Shown: positions 12,377 through 22,784, counted from the first letter of the stretch. The stretch is DNA of 64,000 nt from Grimontia hollisae CIP 101886 (GCF_000176515.1 NZ_ADAQ01000011.1:868001-932000), one strand, 5' to 3'. The notes: a model not told the origin generated them from the letters alone. A program made the numbers and translations.

Positions 12377-12766
12377 ATGACTAAAGTGCTTCACACTGAA
12401 AAGGCGCCTGCTGCAATTGGCCCATATATTCAAGGCGTTGATCTGGGCAACATGGTACTGACTTCAGGACAGATCCCGGTCAACCCTGAGACCGGTGAAG
12501 TGTCCCCAGATATCGCCGTTCAAGCACGCCAATCCCTGGAAAACGTGAAAGCAGTGGTTGAGTCTTCAGGCCTGACCGTTGGCGACATTGTCAAGCTGAC
12601 TGTATTCGTCAAAGATCTGAACGACTTCGGCACCGTTAACGAGGTGTACGGCAAGTTCTTCGATGAACACGGTGTTGAACACTACCCAGCACGTTCATGT
12701 GTTGAAGTAGCTCGTCTGCCAAAAGATGTGGGTATTGAAATCGAAGCGATTGCTGTACGCAAATAA
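12377..12766 (+). CDS. ridA: RidA, reactive enamine/imine deaminase
   Basis: RidA hydrolyses 2-aminoacrylate and related imines made by pyridoxal-phosphate enzymes such as threonine dehydratase, protecting other such enzymes. The 129-residue protein is full length, starts with the family's MTKVLHTEKAPAAIGPY, and has the substrate-binding arginine in the C-terminal PARSCVEVARLP segment. It follows pyrI, as in E. coli, but after a 200-bp gap with terminators, so it probably has its own promoter. Confidence 0.95.
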   Translation: MTKVLHTEKAPAAIGPYIQGVDLGNMVLTSGQIPVNPETGEVSPDIAVQARQSLENVKAVVESSGLTVGDIVKLTVFVKDLNDFGTVNEVYGKFFDEHGVEHYPARSCVEVARLPKDVGIEIEAIAVRK

Positions 12767-12783
12767 ACGCTAAACACCAAGAT

Positions 12784-12817
12784 TGAAAAAGCGACCACAT
12801 ACGGTCGCTTTTTGTTT
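12784..12817. terminator. Bidirectional terminator between ridA and idi
   Basis: The hairpin AAAAAGCGACC / ACATAC loop region / GGTCGCTTTTT ends in T-runs and lies between two converging genes. Confidence 0.8.
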
Positions 12818-12829
12818 TTCTGAGCACCG

Positions 12830-13366
12830 CTATGCGGCGAGCTGTAAAGACACTCTGTCCAGCACCTGACGAAACCAGGCGGTAAACTGCTCCGGCTTTT
12901 CCTGAAGCGCTTCGCTGATCTCGCGCTCTGTCCACCAGCGCCAGTCCATCACCTCTTCCGGGTCCGGCACCACGTCGACATCATCCACACAACTGACCAT
13001 GATCTGATCCAGCTCATGTTCGGTCAGTCCATTATCAAGCTCAGCGCGATAGCGAAACCTGTCACCCAGCGCCAAATCCAGCGGGGCAACAATACCGAGC
13101 TCTTCATTCAGGCGGCGCCTGGCCGCCACATCAACCGGCTCACCCTGCATAGGGTGAGAACAACAGGTGTTGGTCCAAAGCCCACCACTGTGATACTTGC
13201 CCAGTGCGCGCTGCTGCAGAAGATACTCACGTCCTGCAGGTGTTTCACGGTAAATCATCACAGAAAATGCCAGATGCAACAACCCTTGCTGGTGCGCAGC
13301 CAGTTTTTCTGCCAGCCCCGTCGGCTCGCCACTTTCTGTTACCAAAACGACCTGATCTCTCAGCAT
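12830..13366 (-). CDS. idi: Isopentenyl-diphosphate delta-isomerase, type I
   Basis: Idi interconverts isopentenyl and dimethylallyl diphosphate. The 178-residue protein is a Nudix-fold type I enzyme. The active-site cysteine lies in the TNTCCSHP segment near residue 68, the Nudix-like box GEPVDVAARRRLNEELGI follows, and the second catalytic acidic residue lies in the TEHELDQI segment. A canonical ADP-type hydrolase would lack the CCSHP segment, which makes Idi the better reading. Bacteria with the MEP pathway do not need Idi, so it probably balances the two isomers. Confidence 0.9.
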   Translation of the reverse strand: MLRDQVVLVTESGEPTGLAEKLAAHQQGLLHLAFSVMIYRETPAGREYLLQQRALGKYHSGGLWTNTCCSHPMQGEPVDVAARRRLNEELGIVAPLDLALGDRFRYRAELDNGLTEHELDQIMVSCVDDVDVVPDPEEVMDWRWWTEREISEALQEKPEQFTAWFRQVLDRVSLQLAA

Positions 13367-13407
13367 AGTGTATTACTTCTCATACAAACCAAACGCGCCA
13401 AAAACAA

Positions 13408-13436
13408 CAAAAGGATACGCGCTGCGTATCCTTTAG
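13408..13436 (-). terminator. Terminator of plsC
   Basis: AAAGGATACGC/GCGTATCCTTT forms a stem with a two-base loop. On the minus strand it is followed by TTTTGTTGTTTTT, so it ends the plsC transcript just before idi. Confidence 0.75.
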
Positions 13437-13468
13437 GCTTTTCACTACTCAATCTGTTGAGTAGTTTA

Positions 13469-14194
13469 TTACTTCTTGTTCAGTTCGGCTACTTCTGCAT
13501 CCAACTCTGCCAGCTTAGCCGCCATGATGTCATGGCATTTTTGTGCCAATTCGCGCACGTTCTCTTTGCTGTAGCCTTCAATTGAAATCGGATCCATCAC
13601 TTCAACAATAATATGGCCGTTATCACCCCGTGATGCACTCAGGTGATTGGTTGAACTGCACACGATAGGCACGATTGGAACCCCTGCCCCCACAGCAGCA
13701 TGGAATGCGCCAGTTTTAAACGGCAGAAGGCCACGTCCACGCGAGCGCGTACCTTCCGGGAACAGCCATACCGACACATCATTGTCCTTGATTTGGTCAA
13801 CCACCTGGCCAATGGTACCCACCGCCTTGCTGCGGTTGTTGCGGTCAATCAGAATGTTGCCGGTTAGCCAGTACAGGGTGCCAAAGATAGGGATATACGC
13901 CAGGCTTTTCTTACCCACTGTCACTGCCCGGGGGCGCACAGCATTAGACACCGTCACCAAATCCCAGTTGCTCTGGTGGTTGGCAATATACACACAGGTT
14001 CCCACGGCTTTTGATGCTTCACTCTGACGCAGGTGAAGTTTGATCCCGAACAGGGATGACAATTTGCCGAATAAACGGCCAAAAGTATAAACGTGCTTTG
14101 GATTTCTCGGGCTGAACAGGCAGTAACCACAACCGAATACAAACATGACAATCGCAAACAGCGCGACAGCCAACAGTCGCAGTATAAAGTACAT
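13469..14194 (-). CDS. plsC: 1-acylglycerol-3-phosphate acyltransferase PlsC
   Basis: PlsC makes phosphatidic acid from lysophosphatidic acid at the inner membrane. The 241-residue protein has an N-terminal membrane anchor (about 5-25), the catalytic HX4D motif at H73-D78 (NHQSNWD) and the substrate motif FPEGTRSRG near residue 144. An AGGAG ribosome site supports the start. It lies downstream of parC on the same strand, as in E. coli, though a terminator separates the two. Confidence 0.95.
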   Translation of the reverse strand: MYFILRLLAVALFAIVMFVFGCGYCLFSPRNPKHVYTFGRLFGKLSSLFGIKLHLRQSEASKAVGTCVYIANHQSNWDLVTVSNAVRPRAVTVGKKSLAYIPIFGTLYWLTGNILIDRNNRSKAVGTIGQVVDQIKDNDVSVWLFPEGTRSRGRGLLPFKTGAFHAAVGAGVPIVPIVCSSTNHLSASRGDNGHIIVEVMDPISIEGYSKENVRELAQKCHDIMAAKLAELDAEVAELNKK

Positions 14195-14328
14195 TCACAT
14201 TCTCCTAACACCATTTAGCCGCAAAAAGTCGGGCTTCCAGCCCTGCGGTCAGGTAAAAATTACAGCGTACACATGTTCGCTAAACGAGGATGCGCCTAGT
14301 ATATACAAACAACCTTGGCTAACACACC

Positions 14329-14356
14329 AGAAAAAGCCCTCCGGAGAGGGCTTTCT
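14329..14356 (-). terminator. Terminator of parC
   Basis: On the minus strand AAAGCCCTC / TCCG / GAGGGCTTT runs into TTTTT right after the parC stop. Confidence 0.85.
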
Positions 14357-14357
14357 A

Positions 14358-16637
14358 TCATTCAGCGTCCGTCGTCTCCGGCTCGGCGCTTTCTGGCTTG
14401 GCGATCTCAATGGCGGTGACACGCTGCAAGCCTCGCGGCAACATTGAACCCCGTCGGCCACGCTCTCCACGGAAGTTATCGATGTCTGTTGGCTTGAGTG
14501 ACAGCTTGCGCTTACCGGCATGCAAGGTGACTGACGCCCCCTGCGGGATCACGAACAGTTGCGTCAACAGCTCTTCACGCGCCTTTGCCCGCGCCGAAGG
14601 AATATTGATGATCTTATTCCCTTTACCTTTACCCAGCTGTGGCAGCTCTTTCACCGGGAAGACCAGCATACGGCCTTCGTTGGTAATGGCCACGATATCG
14701 TCAGTCTCGATATCCGCCACACGCTGCGGCGGCATTACTTCTGCCGCCTGAGGCAGGCTCAACAAGGCTTTACCGCTGCGGTTTTTCGACAGCAAATCGT
14801 CTTGCTTACAAACAAACCCGTAACCGGCATCGGATGCCATCAGTACCAGATTGTCATTCTCTCCCATCATCACGTGGCGTACTGCCGTTCCTGCGGTGAT
14901 GTTCAGGCGGCCGGTAATTGGCTCACCCTGGCTACGTGCCGATGGCAGTGTATGGGACTCCAGCGCATAGCTGCGGCCATCACTGCCGATAAACACCACG
15001 GGCTGGTTGCTTTTACCCCGGGCAGAAGCCAGATAGCTGTCGCCGGATTTATAGCTCAGTGAGGTTGGGTCAACATCATGGCCTTTGGCATGACGGATCC
15101 ACCCTTTTTCTGACAACACCACAGTGATCGGCTCACTCGGGATCAGGTCACGTTCCGTCATCGCTTTTGCTTCTGCACGCTCAACCAGTGGTGAGCGGCG
15201 CTCATCACCGTATTTTTCTGCATCGGCGAGGATCTCTTTTTTCAGCAGGGTGTTCATGCGACGCTCAGAGCCCAGCACTTTTTCCAGCTGCTCGCGCTCT
15301 TTGTTCAGTTCATCCTGCTCACCGCGGATCTTGATCTCTTCAAGCTTCGCCAACTGGCGCAGTTTGATTTCAAGGATCGCTTCAGCCTGTTTCTCGCTGA
15401 GGCCAAAACGGCTCATCAGCTCTTTTTTCGGCTCATCTTCGGTGCGGATAATCTCAATCACTTCATCAATGTTGAGATAGGCAACCAGTAAACCTTCCAG
15501 GATGTGCAGGCGTGCCAGCACTTTATCCAGACGGTATTGCAGGCGGCGACGCACGGTTTCACGGCGGAACTCCAGCCATTCGGTCAGGATTTTCAGCAAG
15601 CCTTTCACCTGAGGACGGCCATCAAGGCCAATCATATTCAGGTTAACGCGATAGCTCTTTTCCAGATCGGTCGACACAAACAGGTGGTTCATCAACTGCT
15701 CACAATCCACACGGTTTGAACGCGGCACGATCACGATCCGGGTGGGGTTCTCATGATCCGATTCATCACGCAGGTCATCCACCATCGGCAGCTTCTTCGC
15801 GCGCATCTGGTTGGCAATTTGCTCCAGAAGCTTCGCACCGGATACCTGATGCGGCAGTGCGGTGATCACGATATCGCCATTGTCTTTATGCCAACGGGCA
15901 CGCATTTTGATTGAGCCGCGACCATCACGGTACAGCTTTTTAAGCTCAACCTGTGGGGTAATGATTTCCGCTTCGGTCGGATAGTCCGGTCCTTTGACGT
16001 GCTCAAGCAGGCCATCTAAATCCAGCGTGGGTGAATCAATCAATGCCACCAGCGCATTCGCCACTTCTCGGGCATTATGTGGTGGAATATCGGTCGCCAT
16101 ACCCACCGCGATACCGGTCACGCCGTTCAGCAGGATATGCGGCAGGCGTGAAGGCAACGCTTTCGGCTCCTTCATGGTGCCATCAAAGTTTGGCTGCCAG
16201 TCGACAGTGCCCTGCCCTAATTCAGACAGCAGCACTTCAGAGAAGCGGGACAGACGCGATTCGGTGTAACGCATCGCCGCGAAGGATTTGGGATCGTCCG
16301 GCGCACCCCAGTTGCCCTGACCATCAACCAGCGGGTAGCGGTAGGAGAATGGTTGCGCCATCAGTACCATGGCTTCATAACAGGCAGAATCACCGTGCGG
16401 GTGATACTTACCCAGCACGTCACCCACGGTGCGGGCTGATTTCTTGTATTTGGCTGTGGCTGACAGCCCCAGCTCAGACATCGCATAAATGATGCGGCGT
16501 TGTACCGGTTTCAGGCCGTCACCGATAAAAGGCAGCGCACGGTCCATGATGACGTACATCGAATAGTTGAGGTATGCATCCTCAGTAAACTTCCTTAATG
16601 GAAGCTGTTCGACACCGTCATAAGTGATATCAGTCAT
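14358..16637 (-). CDS. parC: DNA topoisomerase IV subunit A
   Basis: ParC is the DNA-cleaving subunit of topoisomerase IV, which unlinks daughter chromosomes. The 759-residue protein has the catalytic tyrosine in AAMRYTES near residue 120. Its quinolone-determining segment reads [10 protein letters not shown], with the wild-type serine and glutamate that correspond to E. coli S80 and E84, so no target-site quinolone resistance is visible. It lies 23 bp downstream of parE. Confidence 0.98.
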   Translation of the reverse strand: MTDITYDGVEQLPLRKFTEDAYLNYSMYVIMDRALPFIGDGLKPVQRRIIYAMSELGLSATAKYKKSARTVGDVLGKYHPHGDSACYEAMVLMAQPFSYRYPLVDGQGNWGAPDDPKSFAAMRYTESRLSRFSEVLLSELGQGTVDWQPNFDGTMKEPKALPSRLPHILLNGVTGIAVGMATDIPPHNAREVANALVALIDSPTLDLDGLLEHVKGPDYPTEAEIITPQVELKKLYRDGRGSIKMRARWHKDNGDIVITALPHQVSGAKLLEQIANQMRAKKLPMVDDLRDESDHENPTRIVIVPRSNRVDCEQLMNHLFVSTDLEKSYRVNLNMIGLDGRPQVKGLLKILTEWLEFRRETVRRRLQYRLDKVLARLHILEGLLVAYLNIDEVIEIIRTEDEPKKELMSRFGLSEKQAEAILEIKLRQLAKLEEIKIRGEQDELNKEREQLEKVLGSERRMNTLLKKEILADAEKYGDERRSPLVERAEAKAMTERDLIPSEPITVVLSEKGWIRHAKGHDVDPTSLSYKSGDSYLASARGKSNQPVVFIGSDGRSYALESHTLPSARSQGEPITGRLNITAGTAVRHVMMGENDNLVLMASDAGYGFVCKQDDLLSKNRSGKALLSLPQAAEVMPPQRVADIETDDIVAITNEGRMLVFPVKELPQLGKGKGNKIINIPSARAKAREELLTQLFVIPQGASVTLHAGKRKLSLKPTDIDNFRGERGRRGSMLPRGLQRVTAIEIAKPESAEPETTDAE

Positions 16638-16660
16638 TGAAAACGTCCGATCTTAGAATC

Positions 16661-18556
16661 TTATAAAATCTCAACCAGCTCAGCCATGTCGCCTTTATCT
16701 TGCAACCAGTGGCGACGATCTTCTGCGCGTTTTTTACCCAGCAGCATGTCCATCATACGGTCAGTTTCTTCCTGATCGTCGATAGTCAGCTGTACCAGAC
16801 GGCGGGTATTCGGGTCCATGGTGGTCTCGCGCAGCTGCAGTGGGTTCATTTCACCCAGACCTTTAAATCGCTGCACATCAATTTTGGCGCGCTTCTGGCT
16901 CAACCGTTCAAGGATGCCGGCTTTCTCTTCGTCATCCAGCGCGTAATAGACCTCTTTGCCGCAGTCGATGCGGTACAATGGCGGCATTGCAACATACACA
17001 TGGCCAGCTTTTACCAGCGCGCGGAAATGTTTGACAAACAGGGCGCAAAGCAGGGTCGCGATATGCAGGCCGTCGGAGTCCGCATCGGCGAGGATACAGA
17101 TCTTGCCGTAACGCAGGCCGCTCAGATCGTCGCTGTCAGGATCAATACCGAGTGCCACAGAAATATCATGCACTTCCTGAGAGGCCAGCACCTGATCGGC
17201 GGAGACTTCCCAGGTGTTAAGGATCTTACCGCGAAGCGGCATGATGGCCTGGAATTCACGGTCACGGGCCTGTTTGGCCGAACCGCCTGCCGAGTCCCCC
17301 TCAACGAGGAACAATTCAGTGCGTGACAGGTCCTGCATGGCGCAGTCGGTCAGCTTGCCGGGCAATGCCGGGCCTGAGGCCACTTTCTTACGCACCACTT
17401 TTTTTGCCGCGCGCATGCGGCGGTGCGCGTTGGCAATACAGACTTCTGCCAGTTGCTCTGCAAGCTGTGGACGCTCATTCAACCACAGGCTAAAGGAATC
17501 TTTTACCACCCCGGAGACAAACGCCGCGCACTGGCGTGAAGAGAGGCGCTCTTTAGTCTGACCGGCAAACTGTGGATCCTGCATTTTCACTGACAGCACG
17601 TACGCACAGCGATCCCAGATATCATCTGCCGTCAGCTTCACACCGCGTGGCAGCAGGTTGCGGAATTCACAGAACTCACGCATGGCATCCAGAAGCCCCT
17701 GGCGCAAGCCATTGACGTGGGTGCCGCCTTGCGCCGTTGGGATCAGGTTAACGTAACTCTCGGTGATGAGCTCGCCCCCTTCCGGCAGCCAGATCACCGC
17801 CCAGTCCGCCGCTTCATTCGACGCGCTGAACTCTCCGACAAAAGGCTCTTCCGGCAGCAATTCATACCCTCTAACGCCTTCCGCCAGGTACTCTTTCAAA
17901 CCACTTTCATAGCACCACGTAATGGTTTCATCGGTATTTTTGTCGGTGAAAACAATCTCAAGACCAGGACACAATACCGCTTTGGCTTTCAGGATATTTT
18001 TCAGGCGGGAAACAGAGAATTTCGGCGAATCAAAATAAGAGGAATCAGGCCAGAAATGGACACGGGTGCCCTTAGCCCGTCGGCCACAGGTACCGGTGAC
18101 GGTCAGCTCCTGCACTTTTTCGCCATGTTCGAAGGCAATGTCATATACCTGTCCGTCACGTTTTACCGAGACTTCCACGCGTTTTGACAGGGCATTGACC
18201 ACTGAAATACCTACGCCATGCAAACCACCGCTGAACTGATAGTTCTTGTTGGAGAACTTACCCCCGGCGTGGAGTTTACACAGGATCAGCTCCACCCCGG
18301 ACACCCCTTCTTCCGGGTGGATATCCACCGGCATGCCCCGGCCGTCATCGATAACCTCAAGGGACTGATCCGCATGAAGGATAACTTCCACTTTCCGTGC
18401 ATGCCCTGCCAATGCCTCATCAACACTGTTGTCGATAACTTCTTGACCGAGATGGTTCGGACGGGTCGTGTCTGTATACATACCGGGACGACGACGCACC
18501 GGTTCAAGACCATTGAGAACCTCAATGGATCCCGCGTTATAAACTTGCTCTGTCAT
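16661..18556 (-). CDS. parE: DNA topoisomerase IV subunit B
   Basis: ParE is the GHKL ATPase subunit of topoisomerase IV. The 631-residue protein shows the ATP-binding segments (VIDNSVDEALAG; DDGRGMPV; GGLHGVGISVVNALS), and the TOPRIM motifs EGDSAGGSA and the acidic ADADSDGLH. Length is normal for ParE and shorter than GyrB. It sits in the nudF-yqiB-cpdA-yqiA-parE-parC run on the minus strand. Confidence 0.98.
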   Translation of the reverse strand: MTEQVYNAGSIEVLNGLEPVRRRPGMYTDTTRPNHLGQEVIDNSVDEALAGHARKVEVILHADQSLEVIDDGRGMPVDIHPEEGVSGVELILCKLHAGGKFSNKNYQFSGGLHGVGISVVNALSKRVEVSVKRDGQVYDIAFEHGEKVQELTVTGTCGRRAKGTRVHFWPDSSYFDSPKFSVSRLKNILKAKAVLCPGLEIVFTDKNTDETITWCYESGLKEYLAEGVRGYELLPEEPFVGEFSASNEAADWAVIWLPEGGELITESYVNLIPTAQGGTHVNGLRQGLLDAMREFCEFRNLLPRGVKLTADDIWDRCAYVLSVKMQDPQFAGQTKERLSSRQCAAFVSGVVKDSFSLWLNERPQLAEQLAEVCIANAHRRMRAAKKVVRKKVASGPALPGKLTDCAMQDLSRTELFLVEGDSAGGSAKQARDREFQAIMPLRGKILNTWEVSADQVLASQEVHDISVALGIDPDSDDLSGLRYGKICILADADSDGLHIATLLCALFVKHFRALVKAGHVYVAMPPLYRIDCGKEVYYALDDEEKAGILERLSQKRAKIDVQRFKGLGEMNPLQLRETTMDPNTRRLVQLTIDDQEETDRMMDMLLGKKRAEDRRHWLQDKGDMAELVEIL

Positions 18557-18653
18557 AGATGATTGGTTTTCTAAATTTTGTCACATGGTCAGTGATGCCC
18601 CGCCAGCTTGTCAAATATTGCCACGGCTGACGGGGTTATTCTGTGAGTTGTGA

Positions 18654-19232
18654 TCACAGTCCCAGGAATTGAATGATGTCAGCGGGGTATCTGTCGAACC
18701 CGACAAAAGCGTGATCGCCACCGGGCTCAACCGTCTGCTTGCACCCTTGATACTTGGTGACGGCATCTCTGAAATCAAGTACCTCATCGCCTTCTTGCTG
18801 CAGCAGCCACAGGGTTTCCGGTTTGGCAATGGATGCCACGTCCAACGCTTTAAGCTCATCCATATGGTGTGGCTCAAGCAAATAATGTTCACCGGTATAG
18901 GGATTTTGCTGCGCGCCAAGGTAACCGGCCAGCAATTCGTAAGGCTTAACTGCCGGATTGATCAAGGCGGCCCGAAAGCCGTAGTTGGCGTTTAACCAAG
19001 TCGAGAAATAACCACCGAGAGAACTCCCCACCAAACCAATGCAATAGTCGTTTTTATAGGTCTCAACAACTTGCTGGAGTTGAGCTGCAGCTTCGGCAGG
19101 GTAGCAGGCGAGACGGGGAACTTCCAGCTTTATGTCCGGACGATGCAACCTACACCAAGTCTGCATTTGTTGTGCTTTTGCCGACAAGGGCGAGCTGTTG
19201 AAACCGTGAATATAGAGAAGCAAGGAAGGCAT
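18654..19232 (-). CDS. yqiA: YqiA, alpha/beta-hydrolase esterase
   Basis: The 192-residue protein belongs to the YqiA family of small alpha/beta hydrolases with esterase activity on short acyl chains; the physiological substrate is unknown. The nucleophile motif GSSLGGY is near residues 69-75, an early LLLYIHGFNSSP oxyanion segment is present, and a C-terminal GGDHAF carries the catalytic histidine. It lies 8 bp downstream of cpdA and upstream of parE, as in E. coli. Confidence 0.9.
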   Translation of the reverse strand: MPSLLLYIHGFNSSPLSAKAQQMQTWCRLHRPDIKLEVPRLACYPAEAAAQLQQVVETYKNDYCIGLVGSSLGGYFSTWLNANYGFRAALINPAVKPYELLAGYLGAQQNPYTGEHYLLEPHHMDELKALDVASIAKPETLWLLQQEGDEVLDFRDAVTKYQGCKQTVEPGGDHAFVGFDRYPADIIQFLGL

Positions 19233-19240
19233 ATCAGGAC

Positions 19241-20104
19241 CTAGTAACCGGATGAATTCATGTCTGGCTGAAAATCCGTGCCTTTCAGTCGACCTACATA
19301 ACTGGAAATCGTACCGTCATGGTGCAGTTCAATCTCACGCCAGCCTGGATTGGTCGTATCGAGCGCAAAGTCATCGGAATCTGGCTTGAACTGGATGCAG
19401 GTAGACGGCGCTGCCATCACGCGACAGCCTTTGTAGTGTGTATCCAGCGCCTGATGGATATGTCCACAAACCACACCTTTCACATTAGTGTGTCTGTCCA
19501 CCACAGTCCAGAATTCATCCCGATTATGTAATTGATGTTGGTCCAGCCAGGCACTGCCGGCGGGAAGTGGATGATGGTGAAGCAGCACTAGAGTATAGCG
19601 CTCAGAGTGGGTTACCAGAGCTAGATCCAGAAGAGCCAGTTGCGCCTCAGAGAGTCTTCCGTGCGGGACGCCCTTTACCTGACTATCCAGAATGACCAGT
19701 TGCCAATGTTCCCCCATCAGAACAACGTCGCTGCGCTGAAGGGGAGATTGTGCCAAAACAGCTTGCATTTCAGGCTGGAAATCATGGTTACCCGGCAACC
19801 AAAAACAGGGTTGCGTCCAGTGGGAAATACCATCAACAAAACGTTGGTAGGATTCAGCAGTATGGTCCTGTGAAATGTCACCGGTCGCTATCATGGCATC
19901 GAATTCAACCCCCAAGGATTGAATATTTTCGACCACAGCCTGAAAGCTTGCAGCAGTCTTCACCCCCAGCAGACTGCCATAGGGATCAGCAAACAGGTGG
20001 GTATCTGTAATTTGTAACAACCGGACGGTCTGGCTGTATTGGCTAGGTTGATGGCTTATCCGCAACGTCTTGAAAACCTTGATCGTAAATGCGTGCCTAT
20101 GCAC
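19241..20104 (-). CDS. cpdA: 3',5'-cAMP phosphodiesterase CpdA
   Basis: CpdA hydrolyses cAMP and so lowers CRP-dependent transcription. The 287-residue protein is a calcineurin-like metallophosphoesterase with the metal motifs DTHLF (near residue 35), GDISQDH, GNHD, HHHP and GHIH in order. The N-terminus is about 12 residues longer than in E. coli and the ATG has no clear ribosome site. A TTG 13 codons later is a plausible alternative start. It is 6 bp downstream of yqiB in the same operon. Confidence 0.92.
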   Translation of the reverse strand: MHRHAFTIKVFKTLRISHQPSQYSQTVRLLQITDTHLFADPYGSLLGVKTAASFQAVVENIQSLGVEFDAMIATGDISQDHTAESYQRFVDGISHWTQPCFWLPGNHDFQPEMQAVLAQSPLQRSDVVLMGEHWQLVILDSQVKGVPHGRLSEAQLALLDLALVTHSERYTLVLLHHHPLPAGSAWLDQHQLHNRDEFWTVVDRHTNVKGVVCGHIHQALDTHYKGCRVMAAPSTCIQFKPDSDDFALDTTNPGWREIELHHDGTISSYVGRLKGTDFQPDMNSSGY

Positions 20105-20110
20105 GTCAAA

Positions 20111-20536
20111 CTAATAAATTATATTCTGTTTTGTGATACCGTTTCGCAGGCAATGCGCAAGCCAGTCAGCAAGGAAAGCATTTACCTGGTGCTTTTCATC
20201 TCTCTGGTGCATGCGCGGGTTGGGATAATCATAACGCGGCTTAATGCGAGAAATCTGCTGAGTGGTACACACTTCAGCGACACGTGCATCGTGATACATA
20301 CGCACTGTCAGTCTGGGGCGCAAATAGTGAGGGGCATCTCCACGTAGCCAGATATCCAGTAAGGTGGTGTAACGTGTCGATTCTAAAATATCCATCTGGT
20401 ATTCATTGCCCTGGATGTCGTAGACACAGGACATCCCCACATCATCGTCACGCGGCATCAGTCTAAGCAATTTGGCATAGTTGGTCTCATACATACGCAT
20501 CAGCGCATTCAAATTAACCCTGTACTTTTGCTTCAA
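20111..20536 (-). CDS. yqiB: YqiB, DUF1249 family protein
   Basis: This 141-residue protein belongs to the DUF1249 (YqiB) family, of unknown function, always found in the nudF-cpdA region. The conserved stretches ILESTRYTTLLDI, TVRMYHDARVAEVC and RYDYPNPRMHQRDEKHQ are present. I chose a TTG start at 20536: a GGAGG ribosome site lies immediately upstream and the sequence from there (LKQKYRVNLNALMR) aligns with the known family start. An ATG 27 codons earlier would give an unrelated basic extension overlapping nudF. Confidence 0.87.
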   Translation of the reverse strand: MKQKYRVNLNALMRMYETNYAKLLRLMPRDDDVGMSCVYDIQGNEYQMDILESTRYTTLLDIWLRGDAPHYLRPRLTVRMYHDARVAEVCTTQQISRIKPRYDYPNPRMHQRDEKHQVNAFLADWLAHCLRNGITKQNIIY

Positions 20537-20571
20537 CCTACCTCCATTCCAGCACAACCTGACAAGCCCGC

Positions 20572-21198
20572 TTATACGTCTACGGCGCGTAACCTTTCCC
20601 TGTTCATGGCCAGCCATTGCAGCGCAATGATCGAAGCGGCATTTTCAATTTTGCCCTCATTCATCCATTGCATGGCCGTCATAAACGGCACCACATGGAC
20701 AAGGATATCTTCATCCTCTTCGGCCAACCCATGTACGCCACCTGCCTGCGAAGCGTCCACAATACCAAGGTAAAGATGAATGCGCTCCGAGCAACCACCC
20801 GAGCTTGACAGGTAACGGGTCATCGGCAGCAGCTTTTGCACGTTAAGACCGGCTTCTTCTTCGGCTTCACGCACAGCCACCGCTTCCGGGGTTTCATCTT
20901 TATCGATGATCCCAGCGACAATCTCGAGTTGCCAGGGAGAATCACTTGCCACCATCGCGCCGACACGAATTTGCTCGACCATCACCACCTTGTCTGAAAC
21001 AGGGTCGTAAGGCAGCATCGCTACGGCATGTCCACGCTCAAAAAGCTCGCGTTCAATCGGTCCACTCCAGCCACCGGAAAAAAGTCGGTGCCGGAAGCGG
21101 TATTTCACCATCTTGAAGTAACCATTATAGACAACGTCATTGGCCTCAATGGTGACATCATCCTGTCCAAACTGGGATGGGCTATTTGGCTGCGGCAC
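20572..21198 (-). CDS. nudF: ADP-ribose pyrophosphatase NudF
   Basis: NudF splits ADP-ribose into AMP and ribose 5-phosphate. The 208-residue protein has the Nudix box (G-x5-E-x7-REAEEEAGL) near residues 96-118, and the N-terminal beta domain used for dimerisation. It is the first gene of the leftward operon ending with parC and is divergent from tolC across a 269-bp region, the same layout as in E. coli. Confidence 0.93.
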   Translation of the reverse strand: MPQPNSPSQFGQDDVTIEANDVVYNGYFKMVKYRFRHRLFSGGWSGPIERELFERGHAVAMLPYDPVSDKVVMVEQIRVGAMVASDSPWQLEIVAGIIDKDETPEAVAVREAEEEAGLNVQKLLPMTRYLSSSGGCSERIHLYLGIVDASQAGGVHGLAEEDEDILVHVVPFMTAMQWMNEGKIENAASIIALQWLAMNRERLRAVDV

Positions 21199-21467
21199 AG
21201 CGTATCCCTCTACTCCTGTAATCAGGAGGCAAATAATAAATGGTCAAAAGACGAGACTGCAACGTTATACCCCGACTTTTTTGGTATAGATTGCAGAATT
21301 ATTTGAATGCCTTTATGGTTCTGACAGTTTTACAATGAATTTTTCTCAAGAAACCATCACATTGTCAGTTCCAAGCAAGCCTCCATGGTTTAAACTAAGG
21401 CTAGCCGTAAGGTCCGGATACCTTTTGATAACTGACCAAATAATTATACGTTCAGGGATTACTGACT

Positions 21468-22784
21468 ATGAAAAAATTGCTCCCCTTTTTTATCGGGGTT
21501 GCGCTGGGTACCGCCGCTCCCCTGGCAAGCGCTGATGATCTGATTCAGGTTTACGAGCAGGCGAAGCAAAGCGACCCTCAACTTCTGCAAGCAGCAGCCA
21601 CTAAGGATGCAGCCTTTGCGGCGGTGGATACCAACCGTGGTACACTGCTGCCACAAATCAATCTGCAAGCGGGTTACAATCTCTCCCGCAACAGCGACAA
21701 CATTGTGAGTGATACAAACACCCTCACGGCGGGTGTAACCCTGAAGCAGGAGTTGTTTGAGCAAAACAGTTGGATCAACTTGGATATCGCTGAAATCACT
21801 GCCCGCCAGGCAGATGCGGTTTACGCGGCGGAGCAGCAGGGGCTCATTCTTCGTGTTTCCCAAGCGTACTTCAATGTGTTGCGTGCTATTGACGATCTGA
21901 TTTTTGTCCGCGCCGAAAAAGCGGCAGTGGGTCGTCAACTGGAACAAACCAAACAACGTTTTGAAGTGGGTCTTTCTGCCATCACCGATGTGCATGACGC
22001 GCAGGCACAATATGACGCTGTACTGGCACAGGAAATCCTGTCAGAAAACGAAGTCTCCAACAGCTACGAAGCACTGCGTGAAATCACTGGTACCCGTCAT
22101 TCAGACCTGTATATCCTGAATACCAAAACCTTCTCGGCAACCCGCCCCCAACAAACGGTTGAGGAGCTGGTCAAACGCGCAGAAGAAGGCAACCTGAACC
22201 TGCTGGCACAACGTATTTCCCGTGATGCGGCAAAAGAACGTATCAGCTTGGCAGAATCTGGACACCTGCCATCATTGACGCTTGATGTAGGCTATGGCTA
22301 TACCGATCAGGAAAACAAGACAGACTCATCCCGTGATATCAATAATAATGAGCTAGCGGGAGGCATTAACTTCAATATGCCTCTGTACAGCGGTGGTTCT
22401 ATCAGTGCTGGCGTAAAAGAAGCGCAGTTCAGGTATGTGGCTGCCTCTGAGCAGTTGGAAGGGACGTACCGTACAACCGTGAAAGATGTGCGTGCGTTCT
22501 ACAACAACATCAACGCCAGCATTGGTGCACTGCGTGCCTATGAGCAAACCGTGATTTCACAACGGTCAGCATTGGAAGCCACCGAAGCCGGTTTTGAAGT
22601 GGGTACCCGAACCATTGTTGACGTACTGGATGCAACCCGCCGCCTGTATGATGCCAACCGCAACCTGTCCAACGCACGTTATGACTACATCCTGAATGTG
22701 CTGCAATTGCGTCAGGCTATCGGGACACTGAGTGAACAAGACCTGGTTGATATTAACAACGGTCTGTTGCCACCGAAAAAGTAA
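21468..22784 (+). CDS. tolC: Outer-membrane efflux/secretion channel TolC
   Basis: TolC forms the trimeric channel-tunnel through the outer membrane and periplasm for RND and ABC efflux pumps and type I secretion. The 438-residue precursor has a signal peptide (cleavage probably after PLASA, residue about 22) and the two homologous outer-membrane efflux repeats, including two ExGxxTxxDVxDAxxxL-type motifs (FEVGLSAITDVHDAQ and FEVGTRTIVDVLDATR). It is monocistronic with a terminator shared with hldE. Confidence 0.96.
   Translation: MKKLLPFFIGVALGTAAPLASADDLIQVYEQAKQSDPQLLQAAATKDAAFAAVDTNRGTLLPQINLQAGYNLSRNSDNIVSDTNTLTAGVTLKQELFEQNSWINLDIAEITARQADAVYAAEQQGLILRVSQAYFNVLRAIDDLIFVRAEKAAVGRQLEQTKQRFEVGLSAITDVHDAQAQYDAVLAQEILSENEVSNSYEALREITGTRHSDLYILNTKTFSATRPQQTVEELVKRAEEGNLNLLAQRISRDAAKERISLAESGHLPSLTLDVGYGYTDQENKTDSSRDINNNELAGGINFNMPLYSGGSISAGVKEAQFRYVAASEQLEGTYRTTVKDVRAFYNNINASIGALRAYEQTVISQRSALEATEAGFEVGTRTIVDVLDATRRLYDANRNLSNARYDYILNVLQLRQAIGTLSEQDLVDINNGLLPPKK

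Noticed and set aside
12830-13366. Nudix-type gene as a generic Nudix hydrolase
   Set aside because: The CCSHP active-site segment and length fit type I isopentenyl-diphosphate isomerase better.
14358-18556. parC/parE as gyrA/gyrB
   Set aside because: ParC is 759 residues (GyrA is about 870 or more), ParE is 631 (GyrB is about 800), and the operon context is that of parE/parC.
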